NCBI GenBank assembly: GCA_036401335.1
Contig: DASWVC010000275.1
Coordinates: 1 to 20,238 of the forward strand
Direction: 5' to 3'
Length of the DNA: 20,238 nt
Source of the DNA: DASWVC01 sp036401335
Lineage (GTDB): Bacteria; Verrucomicrobiota; Verrucomicrobiia; Chthoniobacterales; JAFAMB01
The notes under the pieces were generated by a model. It saw nothing but the letters and a program-made list of their open reading frames with translations. It made no database searches and had not been told where the DNA came from. This document shows positions 7,858 to 13,980 of the stretch, one piece after another; the first letter of the stretch is position 1; each line of letters opens with the position of its first letter. The position numbers and the translations under genes are program-made.

Positions 7858-8196
7858 TCAGCGGCGGAACAAGACGTTCGGCACGGCATGCTGTTCGGGA
7901 GGGCAGGGAGCGTTCGTCGGAACCTCCGTTGCTTCCGGGTTTGCTTTAACCAAACCGTTGCTGACCAGGTATTCTTCCACTTCCTCACCGCTGACGTCAG
8001 GAATCATAACTCCGTCGATTTCGACGCAGGGTGAAAGCGGCTGACCGCTTTTCTGTTCCATCTCCCAACGAAATGCCGGATTTTGAATGATATCCTTTTC
8101 TTTGTAGGAAAGGTTGTATTTTTTCAACACGGCCCGGACACCGTTGCTCCAGCCGCAGGTGGTTTTTAAATAGGCGACGATATTCGGTTTATCCAT
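7858..8196 (-). CDS. Glutaredoxin-like protein with a CGWS active site
   Basis: A 112-residue cytoplasmic thioredoxin-fold protein. The N-terminal beta strand leads into TTCGWS with C14 as the likely reactive thiol; position four is Ser, so this is a monothiol-type site similar to CGFS glutaredoxins but with Trp. The family cis-proline region reads LSPCVEIDG, placing a second cysteine (C57) directly after the proline and thus close to the active site. PDVSGEEVEEYL matches the terminal Grx helix. About 30 residues with little predicted structure follow, including C98. It could reduce disulfides or take part in thiol redox relay; a substrate cannot be read from the sequence. It lies 109 bases downstream of rpsA on the same strand and ends at the strong terminator, so some rpsA read-through is possible. 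Confidence 0.82.
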   Translation of the reverse strand: MDKPNIVAYLKTTCGWSNGVRAVLKKYNLSYKEKDIIQNPAFRWEMEQKSGQPLSPCVEIDGVMIPDVSGEEVEEYLVSNGLVKANPEATEVPTNAPCPPEQHAVPNVLFRR

Positions 8197-8305
8197 ACAC
8201 TCTAAGATCTAGGCATGCACACTACGTAAAATCTCGTGGTCGGCAACCAACGGCTTCCAGAAAGCAACGGTGCTGCCCTTGCAGAAACCGCCCCTGTTTC
8301 GTCCG

Positions 8306-9985
8306 TTACCGTTTGCGATCACCCGGACGGTATTCCTCTTCGGCAGCCTGAAACGCCTGCTCGAGGCCAACCATGTCTTCACCCGGGCGTAAGCTGTCAA
8401 AAGCTTCCGTTTCCCGACGAAGTTCATCGTCTGAATAGTGGGCAGCTTTGATGGACAGCCCAATCCGTCGTTCGCCCTTATCCACCTTGATGACACGAGC
8501 TTCCACTTCCTGGCCCACTTTCAGCACGTCCTTTACCTTTACGACATGCTCCTCGCTGAGTTGCGAGATGTGAACCAATCCGTCGATGTCGTCCTGCAAT
8601 TGAACGAAAGCGCCAAAGCTCGCCAGCTTCGTGACCTTGCCGTGAACCAAATCGCCAATTTTGTACTTCTGGTCGATTTCCTTCCAGGGATCAGAATCAA
8701 GCTGTTTGATGCCGAGGCTGATTCGCTGGTTCACCTTGTCGATGTCCAGCACCACCGCCTCGACGTCATCGTTCTTCTTCAACACTTCGCTGGGATGATT
8801 GATTTTCCGGGTCCAGCTCAGGTCGGAAACATGGATCATTCCATCGATGCCTTCCTCAAGTTCCACAAACGCCCCGTAAGCCGTCATATTGCGGATCTTG
8901 CCCTTCACCTTGGAACCGATCACGTAATTGTTTTCGATCACGTCCCATGGATTCGGGTCGAGCTGACGGACTCCCAAGGAGATTTTCTGTTCTTCCTTGT
9001 TTACGCCAAGCACCACGGCCTCGATCTCCTGACCCTGAGTCAGGACATCCGATGGGCGTGTGACCCGCTTGGTCCACGAGAGTTCTGAAACGTGAATCAA
9101 ACCTTCCACGCCTTCTTCAATCTCCACAAAGGCGCCGTAAGGCACCAAGTTGGTGACCTTCCCACGCACCCGGGCACCGACCGGAAAGCGTTCTTCGATC
9201 TTGTCCCAAGGATTGCGCTGGGTCTGCTTGAGGCCAAGCGATACCCGCTCCTTTTCACGGTTAATGTCAAGAACCACCACGTCGAGTTCCTGGCCGATTT
9301 TGAGCAATTCGCTGGGGTGGGTTAACCGGCCCCACGTCATGTCCGTGATGTGCAGCAAGCCGTCCATGCCGTCCAGGTCAATGAACGCACCGAAATCCGT
9401 CAGATTTTTTACCGTCCCACGGACCGTGTCACCGACACGCACCGTTTCCAGGAAGCGGGCGCGCTTTTCTGCGCGTTCTTGCTCGATGATCTCGCGGCGG
9501 CTCAGGACGACGTTTTTACGCTCGTCATTGATCTTGACGATTTTGAAATCGTAAGTGTTGCCAACGAACTGCTGCAGATCTTTGGGTGGAACAATGTCGA
9601 TCTGTGAACCAGGCAGAAATGCTTCAACACCGATGTTGACGGTCAGCCCGCCTTTAACCACGGCCCGGACTTTGCCTTTGATCAAGCCGTCGCCTTCAAA
9701 AACTTTGACAATCTTATCCCAGTTCTGTTTGTGGGCGGCTTTCTCCTTCGACAGCACGACCATCCCGTCTTCATTCTCGAGCCGTTCCAAAAGCACTTCC
9801 ACTTCGTCGCCGACCTCAACTTGGCTGATGTCGTCGAACTCGGAGGCGGGAATAACGCCCTCAGACTTGTAGCCGATGTCGACGAGTACCTCGCGAGGGC
9901 GCACTTCCAAGACACGGCCTTTTACGATGCTACCTTCCTTGTAATCGCGCAGGGACCTCGCGATTAGCTCCTGCATTTCTATCAT
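8306..9985 (-). CDS. rpsA: 30S ribosomal protein S1 (six S1 domains)
   Basis: S1 binds mRNA at the 30S subunit and helps start translation on mRNAs with weak Shine-Dalgarno signals, which fits the poor signals seen across this window. The 559 residues hold six OB-fold S1 repeats at about 18-83, 100-165, 185-254, 270-341, 357-428 and 443-514. The last four carry the strong (Y/F)GAFV/I...GL(I/L)H(V/I)S RNA-binding pattern; the first two are the divergent ribosome-binding type. A short acidic/basic tail ends in PGDRKR. The start may be ATG 9985 (MIEMQEL) or ATG 9976 (MQEL); no Shine-Dalgarno precedes either, which is usual for rpsA. The 243-base gap upstream separates it from rpsR and probably holds its own promoter. 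Confidence 0.97.
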   Translation of the reverse strand: MIEMQELIARSLRDYKEGSIVKGRVLEVRPREVLVDIGYKSEGVIPASEFDDISQVEVGDEVEVLLERLENEDGMVVLSKEKAAHKQNWDKIVKVFEGDGLIKGKVRAVVKGGLTVNIGVEAFLPGSQIDIVPPKDLQQFVGNTYDFKIVKINDERKNVVLSRREIIEQERAEKRARFLETVRVGDTVRGTVKNLTDFGAFIDLDGMDGLLHITDMTWGRLTHPSELLKIGQELDVVVLDINREKERVSLGLKQTQRNPWDKIEERFPVGARVRGKVTNLVPYGAFVEIEEGVEGLIHVSELSWTKRVTRPSDVLTQGQEIEAVVLGVNKEEQKISLGVRQLDPNPWDVIENNYVIGSKVKGKIRNMTAYGAFVELEEGIDGMIHVSDLSWTRKINHPSEVLKKNDDVEAVVLDIDKVNQRISLGIKQLDSDPWKEIDQKYKIGDLVHGKVTKLASFGAFVQLQDDIDGLVHISQLSEEHVVKVKDVLKVGQEVEARVIKVDKGERRIGLSIKAAHYSDDELRRETEAFDSLRPGEDMVGLEQAFQAAEEEYRPGDRKR

Positions 9986-10180
9986 AAAGATGTTAAAACG
10001 GCTGACATATCACAGTTGCCAAATTGGACTGAAGCCCGTCTTTCAATGTTGCCAAAGCCTGCTCGGGATCAGAGGGAACAGAAACCTAATCAGAAAAACC
10101 GTCGGAGCAAGTGGATTCAGGAAATACAGGAGAACCCGAGACAACGGTTTAGGTATGCCCGCTTTGCCTTGCGCGGCTGC

Positions 10181-10203
10181 AGGCCGGAAGCTGCCGTCGG
10201 CCT
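10181..10203 (-). other. Hairpin in the rpsR-rpsA intergenic region
   Basis: AGGCCG (10181-10186) and CGGCCT (10198-10203) form a 6-bp GC-rich stem with an 11-base loop, 26 bases past the rpsR stop on the minus strand. No T-run follows on that strand, so it is not a normal intrinsic terminator. It could weaken read-through or be chance. Confidence 0.25.
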
Positions 10204-10228
10204 CAGGGCAAACTGGCGAGCCCCTGCG

Positions 10229-10468
10229 TTATTTCATCAACAACACCGAACGGGCGCGTTTGATGGCACGAGTGATCTTGCGGTGAAGGTGTGCCGGCAT
10301 CCCGGTAACTCGCCGCGGGAGGATTTTCCCGCTTTCCGTCACGAATTTCCTTAGCAGGTCCGGGTTTTTGTAATCGAGTGCCTCAATCGAAATGTCGATG
10401 CGGCGCCTCGGCATGGACCGGTTCGCCCGGCGAAAATTGGAACGGCGCTTCGCTGTTTTTGGTTCCAT
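10229..10468 (-). CDS. rpsR: 30S ribosomal protein S18
   Basis: A small 30S subunit protein that sits on the platform with S6. The 79 residues match the family: a basic N-terminus (KRRSNFRRANR), then IDISIEALDYKNPDLLRKFVTE and SGKILPRRVTGMPAHLHRKI (the S18 signature), and a basic C-terminal helix KITRAIKRARSVLLM. ATG 10468 is 3 bases after the rpmG stop. The end of rpmG supplies a GGGAGA Shine-Dalgarno-like stretch, so translation is probably coupled. S18 is often encoded with S6, SSB and L9; here it is instead in an operon with L33 and a DksA-like regulator. Confidence 0.96.
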   Translation of the reverse strand: MEPKTAKRRSNFRRANRSMPRRRIDISIEALDYKNPDLLRKFVTESGKILPRRVTGMPAHLHRKITRAIKRARSVLLMK

Positions 10469-10471
10469 GGC

Positions 10472-10645
10472 TTATCGGGTCTCCCGGTGCAGGGTATGAC
10501 GGCGCAGAAAGGGGTTGTATTTCTTTTTCTCCAACCGGCCGGGCGTGTTCGGGCTTTTCTTGTTGCGCGTGGTTATGTAACGAGAAACGGGTTTGCCTTC
10601 GGCTTTAGCCTCGGTGCATTCCAAGGTAATGATGTCTCTGGGCAT
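10472..10645 (-). CDS. rpmG: 50S ribosomal protein L33
   Basis: A 57-residue large-subunit ribosomal protein. Read on the minus strand from ATG 10645 it gives MPRDIITLECTEAK, GKPVSRYITTRNKKSPNTP, RLEKKKYNPFLRRHTLHRE and a TAA stop, the full L33 pattern (Y-x-TxKN-like YITTRNKK and LE-x-KKYNP-x-LRRHTLHRE). Only one cysteine is present (C10), so this is the zinc-free form rather than the four-cysteine form. It starts 5 bases after the dksA-like stop and ends 3 bases before rpsR, so it is the middle gene of a tight operon. Confidence 0.96.
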   Translation of the reverse strand: MPRDIITLECTEAKAEGKPVSRYITTRNKKSPNTPGRLEKKKYNPFLRRHTLHRETR

Positions 10646-10650
10646 GGCTG

Positions 10651-11232
10651 CTATTCTTTTGTCTCCGAGATCGTATCGTCCTCTTCGCCTTCGCCGCCTT
10701 CATCGTCCGTCAAACCAAAGAGCGACGTCACCGGTTGACGGATACGAGTTGCCTTACGCTGCTTTTCCAACTGCGCCTGGCACTCAACCGTAAAACGGGC
10801 AAACGGAATTGCTTCCAGCCGTGCTTCCAAAATGGCTTTCCCGGACATCTCGCAGACTCCGTAGGTGCCGGCATCAATGCGTTTCAACGCTTCTTCGATT
10901 TCGTACAGCGCGTCCTGCTCCTGGGAGAGGAGACTCAAAGCGAAGTCACGGTCGTACGCGTCGCTGCCGGCATCTGCCTGGTGCATGCCGAAAGCGGAAG
11001 CTTCACTGCCTTCCGCGCGCGCTCGCAAAATGTCACCCGAGACGCCTGCCATCGAGTCAAGCAACGTGTCACGCAGCTGCAGCAAACGCGCTTTCTGCTG
11101 GCGCAAAAAGCTGGAGAGGTTTTCGTCGCCGTTGTTGACGACAACAGCCTGGGGAGGGGTATCCACGATCTCCGCGGCGTCAACTCCGTTGACGGCTGCG
11201 GTTTCCTTTTTGTTCGCTTTCGATTTCGCCAT
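10651..11232 (-). CDS. DksA/TraR-family protein with a half-lost zinc finger
   Basis: Related to DksA, which enters the RNA polymerase secondary channel and with ppGpp adjusts rRNA and amino-acid promoters. From ATG 11232 it has 193 residues. An Ala/Lys/Asp-rich N-terminus (1-40) probably is flexible. Residues 41-122 form the long helical hairpin (FLRQQKARLLQLRD to LYEIEEALKRIDAGTYG), with acidic residues at the tip region (DAGSDAYDRD, 87-96). The C-terminal finger reads YGVCEMSGKAILEARLEAIPFARFTVECQ: of the four usual cysteines only C127 and C151 remain, S130 and T148 replacing the other two. The tail is very acidic. A TTG at 11247 could add five residues, but ATG 11232 is preferred. It leads the rpmG-rpsR operon behind the promoter at 11300-11328. 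Confidence 0.88.
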   Translation of the reverse strand: MAKSKANKKETAAVNGVDAAEIVDTPPQAVVVNNGDENLSSFLRQQKARLLQLRDTLLDSMAGVSGDILRARAEGSEASAFGMHQADAGSDAYDRDFALSLLSQEQDALYEIEEALKRIDAGTYGVCEMSGKAILEARLEAIPFARFTVECQAQLEKQRKATRIRQPVTSLFGLTDDEGGEGEEDDTISETKE

Positions 11233-11299
11233 AGTCTGAACTGCCAAAGGCTAAAGAACCATCAAGCCATCAAGCCGCCCCCCCGCTTAAGAGGGCGAA

Positions 11300-11328
11300 C
11301 ATATAATCGCTTTCATAACGGGGTGCAA
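11300..11328 (-). promoter_or_regulatory. Sigma70-type promoter of the dksA-like - rpmG - rpsR operon
   Basis: On the minus strand TTGCAC (11328-11323) and TATATG (11305-11300) are separated by exactly 17 bases, a near-consensus -35/-10 pair. Transcription would start near 11293, leaving a leader of about 60 bases before ATG 11232. This is the best promoter I can read in the window. Confidence 0.6.
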
Positions 11329-11419
11329 GGGGAAAGGTGGCGTGGTTTGCCGAGGGGAAGAACGTCGCTTTTGGGTGTCGCTTAAGCCAAAGTACAGCAT
11401 TCCTGGAGGGGTGCCTTTT

Positions 11420-11444
11420 TCGACCTTCCGCCAAGGTCGATTTT
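11420..11444. terminator. Hairpin after the ABC-2 permease gene
   Basis: TCGACCTT (11420-11427) and AAGGTCGA (11433-11440) form a perfect 8-bp stem with loop CCGCC. TTTT follows on the plus strand; on the minus strand, the direction of the permease mRNA, A-runs flank it instead. It may end the permease transcript about 50 bases past its stop, but the T-run points the other way, so its role is unclear. Confidence 0.4.
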
Positions 11445-11489
11445 GCCGGCGCTCCCTTGAGCACAACGCTGGTGCCAAGGAGCCGGATG

Positions 11490-12293
11490 TCAGGAACTGG
11501 CGCTTCCATACCGCCTGAGGGCTGTGCGCCAGAGAACCCGAGAAGCAATCACCATTAATCCTGAGGCCGCCATCAGGTGGAGGATCAGGAGGCCCGGCGT
11601 GCGCGTTGCATTCATCAAAAGACGGGCCGGCACGTTGGTGACCACGATCACGGGCACAAGCCAGCTAAAGACAAATCGAACCGCCCCATGAAAAACCGCG
11701 TCAGGGTAACGGGCGAGGTTGATCAAATTGTAGTACCCGTAGAGTAGTCCCTGGGCCTTGATGATCCAGAAGCTCACGGTAGCCAAGCCAAACATGATGG
11801 CGTAATGCACGCTGACTCCCAGGCAAAGGGTAAGCAGGTACAAGGCCGCCTGGACGGGGCTCGGCGCAATGTGCAGCCTTCCCAGAGAGTAGAGCACGAC
11901 TGCGATGCCCACCGCGGCATTGATCAGGCTGTCCAGGCCGAAATGGCGCGCAGACACCAGGAACTGCCCATCCGCCGGTTGGAGCAGCGCGAAATCCAGC
12001 TTACCCGTCCTGACCAGTTCAGGCAGATTAACCAGGTTCAAGTAAAAAAACGCTTGGAAAACCTGGCTGATGATTTGGTGCGTGCCAACCAACAGCACCA
12101 TCTGCCATTTCGTCCAGTCTCCAATGCTGTTTACCTGGTTGTAGATTACTTCAATGAATACCAGCTGGCCGACAAACCAGAGGGATTCAACCAACAACCA
12201 GAGCAGGAAATTGAGCTTGAAGTTCATTTCCCGGATCACCGAATTGCGCAGCATGACCCGGTAAATGCTCAGGTAACGGACGAGAAAAGGCAT
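11490..12293 (-). CDS. ABC-2 type transporter permease (ABC2_membrane_6 / DUF990 type)
   Basis: A 267-residue inner-membrane protein of the ABC-2 exporter class. About six hydrophobic segments are seen, near residues 28-52, 63-85, 124-140, 147-176, 204-222 and 233-252. Family landmarks are the cytoplasmic segment ELVRTGKLDFALLQPADGQFLVS (91-113), and ARYPDAVFHGAVRFVFSWLVPVIVVTNVPA, the conserved YP...F-G and P...P pattern. Such permeases normally work as dimers or pairs with a separate ATPase; neither a partner permease nor an ATP-binding subunit is encoded next to it in this window, so the substrate is unknown. ATG 12293 follows the repeat block directly. The gene ends 240 bases before the dksA-like start. 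Confidence 0.85.
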   Translation of the reverse strand: MPFLVRYLSIYRVMLRNSVIREMNFKLNFLLWLLVESLWFVGQLVFIEVIYNQVNSIGDWTKWQMVLLVGTHQIISQVFQAFFYLNLVNLPELVRTGKLDFALLQPADGQFLVSARHFGLDSLINAAVGIAVVLYSLGRLHIAPSPVQAALYLLTLCLGVSVHYAIMFGLATVSFWIIKAQGLLYGYYNLINLARYPDAVFHGAVRFVFSWLVPVIVVTNVPARLLMNATRTPGLLILHLMAASGLMVIASRVLWRTALRRYGSASS

Positions 12294-12353
12294 GGAAGAG
12301 GGAAGATTGTATCAATGGCACCAATGCGGCGACCTGGCGCAGGCCACACAGAA

Positions 12354-12387
12354 GGATCAGGCGCTGAGCTCTGATCCATGTTTTTTT
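12354..12387 (+). terminator. Hairpin with T7 run, plus-strand oriented, no plus-strand gene before it
   Basis: GGATCAG (12354-12360) and CTGATCC (12371-12377) form a perfect 7-bp stem with a 10-base loop, followed after ATG by TTTTTTT (12381-12387). The shape fits an intrinsic terminator for a plus-strand transcript, yet the neighbouring genes are on the minus strand. It may belong to the repeat block. Confidence 0.4.
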
Positions 12388-12490
12388 GGAAGGCGCTCAG
12401 GGATAAACTTTGCTACAAATCCTAACGAGGCGTTTAAGGGTAAGCCCTTACTGGCCGCCGGGCGCGTCCACCTCTCTCCTCCACGCCGTT

Positions 12491-12598
12491 ATGCCGACAC
12501 CTTGTTCTCCCCGGCCGGCGAGGAACCGCCGACCCTACCGACCCCTTTACGCCGACACCTTCTTCTCCCTGGTCGGCAAGGGACTGCCGACCCTACCG
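12491..12598. repeat. Two tandem copies of a GC-rich hairpin repeat (58-bp period)
   Basis: Units 12491-12540 and 12549-12598 agree at 43 of 50 aligned positions (hand count). Each contains an inverted repeat: GGTCGGCA with TGCCGACC, perfect, in the second unit; GGCCGGCG with CGCCGACC, one mismatch, in the first. Loops are 6 bases. A third diverged copy is at 7741-7779. The shape resembles dispersed intergenic hairpin repeats of the REP/BIME sort; the spacing and two-copy number do not fit a CRISPR array. Confidence 0.75.
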
Positions 12599-12678
12599 GA
12601 GGTCGCGTAGGGACATGCGATCCCACCGGGCCTCTGCATTGGGACCATTCATGGCACTGATACCATTGATACAATTCA

Positions 12679-13842
12679 TCACAACGTGCGGCAGAACTCT
12701 TCAAACCGGTCTAAACCCTTTTTGATCACGTCCAGGCTGGTGGCATAACTGAGACGGACGGTGCGGTCGTCCCCGAATGCAATGCCCGGCACCACCGCCA
12801 CATTGGCTTTGCTCAAAAGCCGGTCCGCAAAATTCTGGGAATTCAGCCCGAGCTTTTGAACGTTTACCAGGACATAAAATGCCCCGGACGGACGCACAAA
12901 ACTGACATTCCGAATTTTGGAAAGGCGATCGACCGTGTATTCACGGCGAAGGTTGAATTCATCCCGCATGTCGGCCACCGGCTGCTGATCGCCCCGAAGG
13001 GCGGCCAACGCTCCTTTCTGCGCAAACGAACAGGGGTTGGAGGTAACGTGACTCTGGATCGAGTCGACGGCTTTAGCGATGGGTTCGGCTGCTGCCAGGT
13101 AACCCAGGCGCCAGCCGGTCATGGCGTAGGACTTACTGAACCCGTTCACCGTAATGGCGAGCTCATAGAAATCGCGGTGCAACGATGCGATGCTGACGTG
13201 TTCGGCCTCATCGTAGACTAATTTTTCGTAGATCTCGTCAGACAGAATGAGGATGTCTTCCTCGACGGCAACCTCGCCCAACGCGTAAAGCTCCTCACGG
13301 GTGTAAACCACGCCCGTCGGGTTGCCGGGACTGTTAAGAATGATCATCTTGGTCCGGGGCGTCATGGCGTTCTCGAAATCTTCCGGCGTGAGCTTCCAAC
13401 CGTTTTCTTCTTTGGTTGGGACAAAAACAGGATCGGCTCCGGCCAGCCGAACCATCTCCGGGTAGCTCAGCCAGTAAGGAGCAGGAATAATGACTTCGTC
13501 GCCGGGCTGGCACGTTGCCAGGATGGCGTTAAAGCATGAATGTTTTGCCCCGCAGCTCACGATGATCTGTGAGGATTTGTACTCAAGGTGATTGTCCTGG
13601 AGAAATTTGTCGGCGATGGCCTGGCGCAGTTCAGGGATGCCCGAACTGGGGGTGTACTTCGTAAAACCCGCTTCCAGGGAGGCCATGGCCGCGGCCTTGA
13701 TGTGTTCGGGCGTGTCGAAATCCGGTTCTCCAGCGCCCAGACTGCACACATCGATTCCCTCCGCCTTCATCGCTTTCGCTTTGCTGTCGACCGAAAGCGA
13801 AAGGGAAGGCGTGAGACTCGTGGCTCGTGAAGAAAGTTGCAT
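12679..13842 (-). CDS. aspC: Class I PLP aminotransferase, aspartate aminotransferase type (subgroup Ib)
   Basis: Transfers the amino group between aspartate (or a similar amino acid) and 2-oxoglutarate in the cytoplasm. The 387 residues have the normal length and all PLP-site residues: NSPGNPTG with N174, SDEIYEKLVY with D202, the Schiff-base lysine K237 in NGFSKSYAMTGWRLGY, and the substrate-carboxylate arginine R363 in VRLSYATS. LGAGEPDFDTPEHI and TKYTPSSGIPELR are typical of subgroup Ib, whose members can also act as prephenate or kynurenine aminotransferases, so the substrate is not certain. ATG 13842 fits the family N-terminus (LSSRATSLTPS). prmA is upstream on the same strand, 138 bases away; the block of repeats follows the stop. 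Confidence 0.93.
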   Translation of the reverse strand: MQLSSRATSLTPSLSLSVDSKAKAMKAEGIDVCSLGAGEPDFDTPEHIKAAAMASLEAGFTKYTPSSGIPELRQAIADKFLQDNHLEYKSSQIIVSCGAKHSCFNAILATCQPGDEVIIPAPYWLSYPEMVRLAGADPVFVPTKEENGWKLTPEDFENAMTPRTKMIILNSPGNPTGVVYTREELYALGEVAVEEDILILSDEIYEKLVYDEAEHVSIASLHRDFYELAITVNGFSKSYAMTGWRLGYLAAAEPIAKAVDSIQSHVTSNPCSFAQKGALAALRGDQQPVADMRDEFNLRREYTVDRLSKIRNVSFVRPSGAFYVLVNVQKLGLNSQNFADRLLSKANVAVVPGIAFGDDRTVRLSYATSLDVIKKGLDRFEEFCRTL

Positions 13843-13904
13843 AAAGGTAGGTGAGGACTATATGTGCCGTTGGCGGTTTTCAACCATTGAATTTGCCCGT
13901 GTCG

Positions 13905-13924
13905 CACCCCGTTGCGGCGGGGTG
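13905..13924. other. Perfect 7-bp GC-rich hairpin between prmA and the aminotransferase gene
   Basis: CACCCCG (13905-13911) pairs with CGGGGTG (13918-13924) around loop TTGCGG. It lies between the prmA stop and the aminotransferase start on the minus strand. No T-run follows on that strand, so it is not a simple terminator; it would be in the aminotransferase leader if the two are co-transcribed. Confidence 0.4.
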
Positions 13925-13980
13925 AAGCCACCGCTAAATGAGGGCTGGTTTTTCCTTGCTGCAGCCCGTGCGAACGGCTC

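Larger units (their letters stand above)
12306..12675. repeat. 385-bp non-coding block with 13-bp perfect terminal inverted repeats
   Basis: ATTGTATCAATGG at 12306-12318 is exactly the reverse complement of CCATTGATACAAT at 12663-12675, and the similarity continues inward for about eight bases with three mismatches. The repeats sit 13 bases before the permease ATG and 3 bases after the aspartate aminotransferase stop, so they enclose nearly the whole gap between the two genes. Inside lie a hairpin with a T-run (12354-12387), a small palindrome (TAAGGG-TAAG-CCCTTA, 12435-12450) and two tandem repeats (12491-12598). No ORF looks like a gene and no direct target duplication is obvious outside the ends. 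It could be a short non-autonomous element or a remnant. Confidence 0.6.

Noticed and set aside
8438..9088. 216-residue open frame on the plus strand
   Set aside because: Antisense to rpsA; the regular pattern is produced by the repeated S1 domains on the other strand.
11270..11548. 92-residue open frame on the minus strand after the permease gene
   Set aside because: Overlaps the permease 3' end and spans the hairpin and dksA promoter region; composition is not protein-like and there is no homology I recognise.
12491..12598. Possible CRISPR array
   Set aside because: Only two units with a 58-bp period, no variable spacer between constant repeats, and no cas genes; the whole unit is repeated.
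12292..12660. 122-residue plus-strand frame across the repeat block
   Set aside because: It reads through the tandem repeats and the hairpin and has no domain; the similar peptides LYQWHQC and LYQWYQC on opposite strands are simply the terminal inverted repeats translated.
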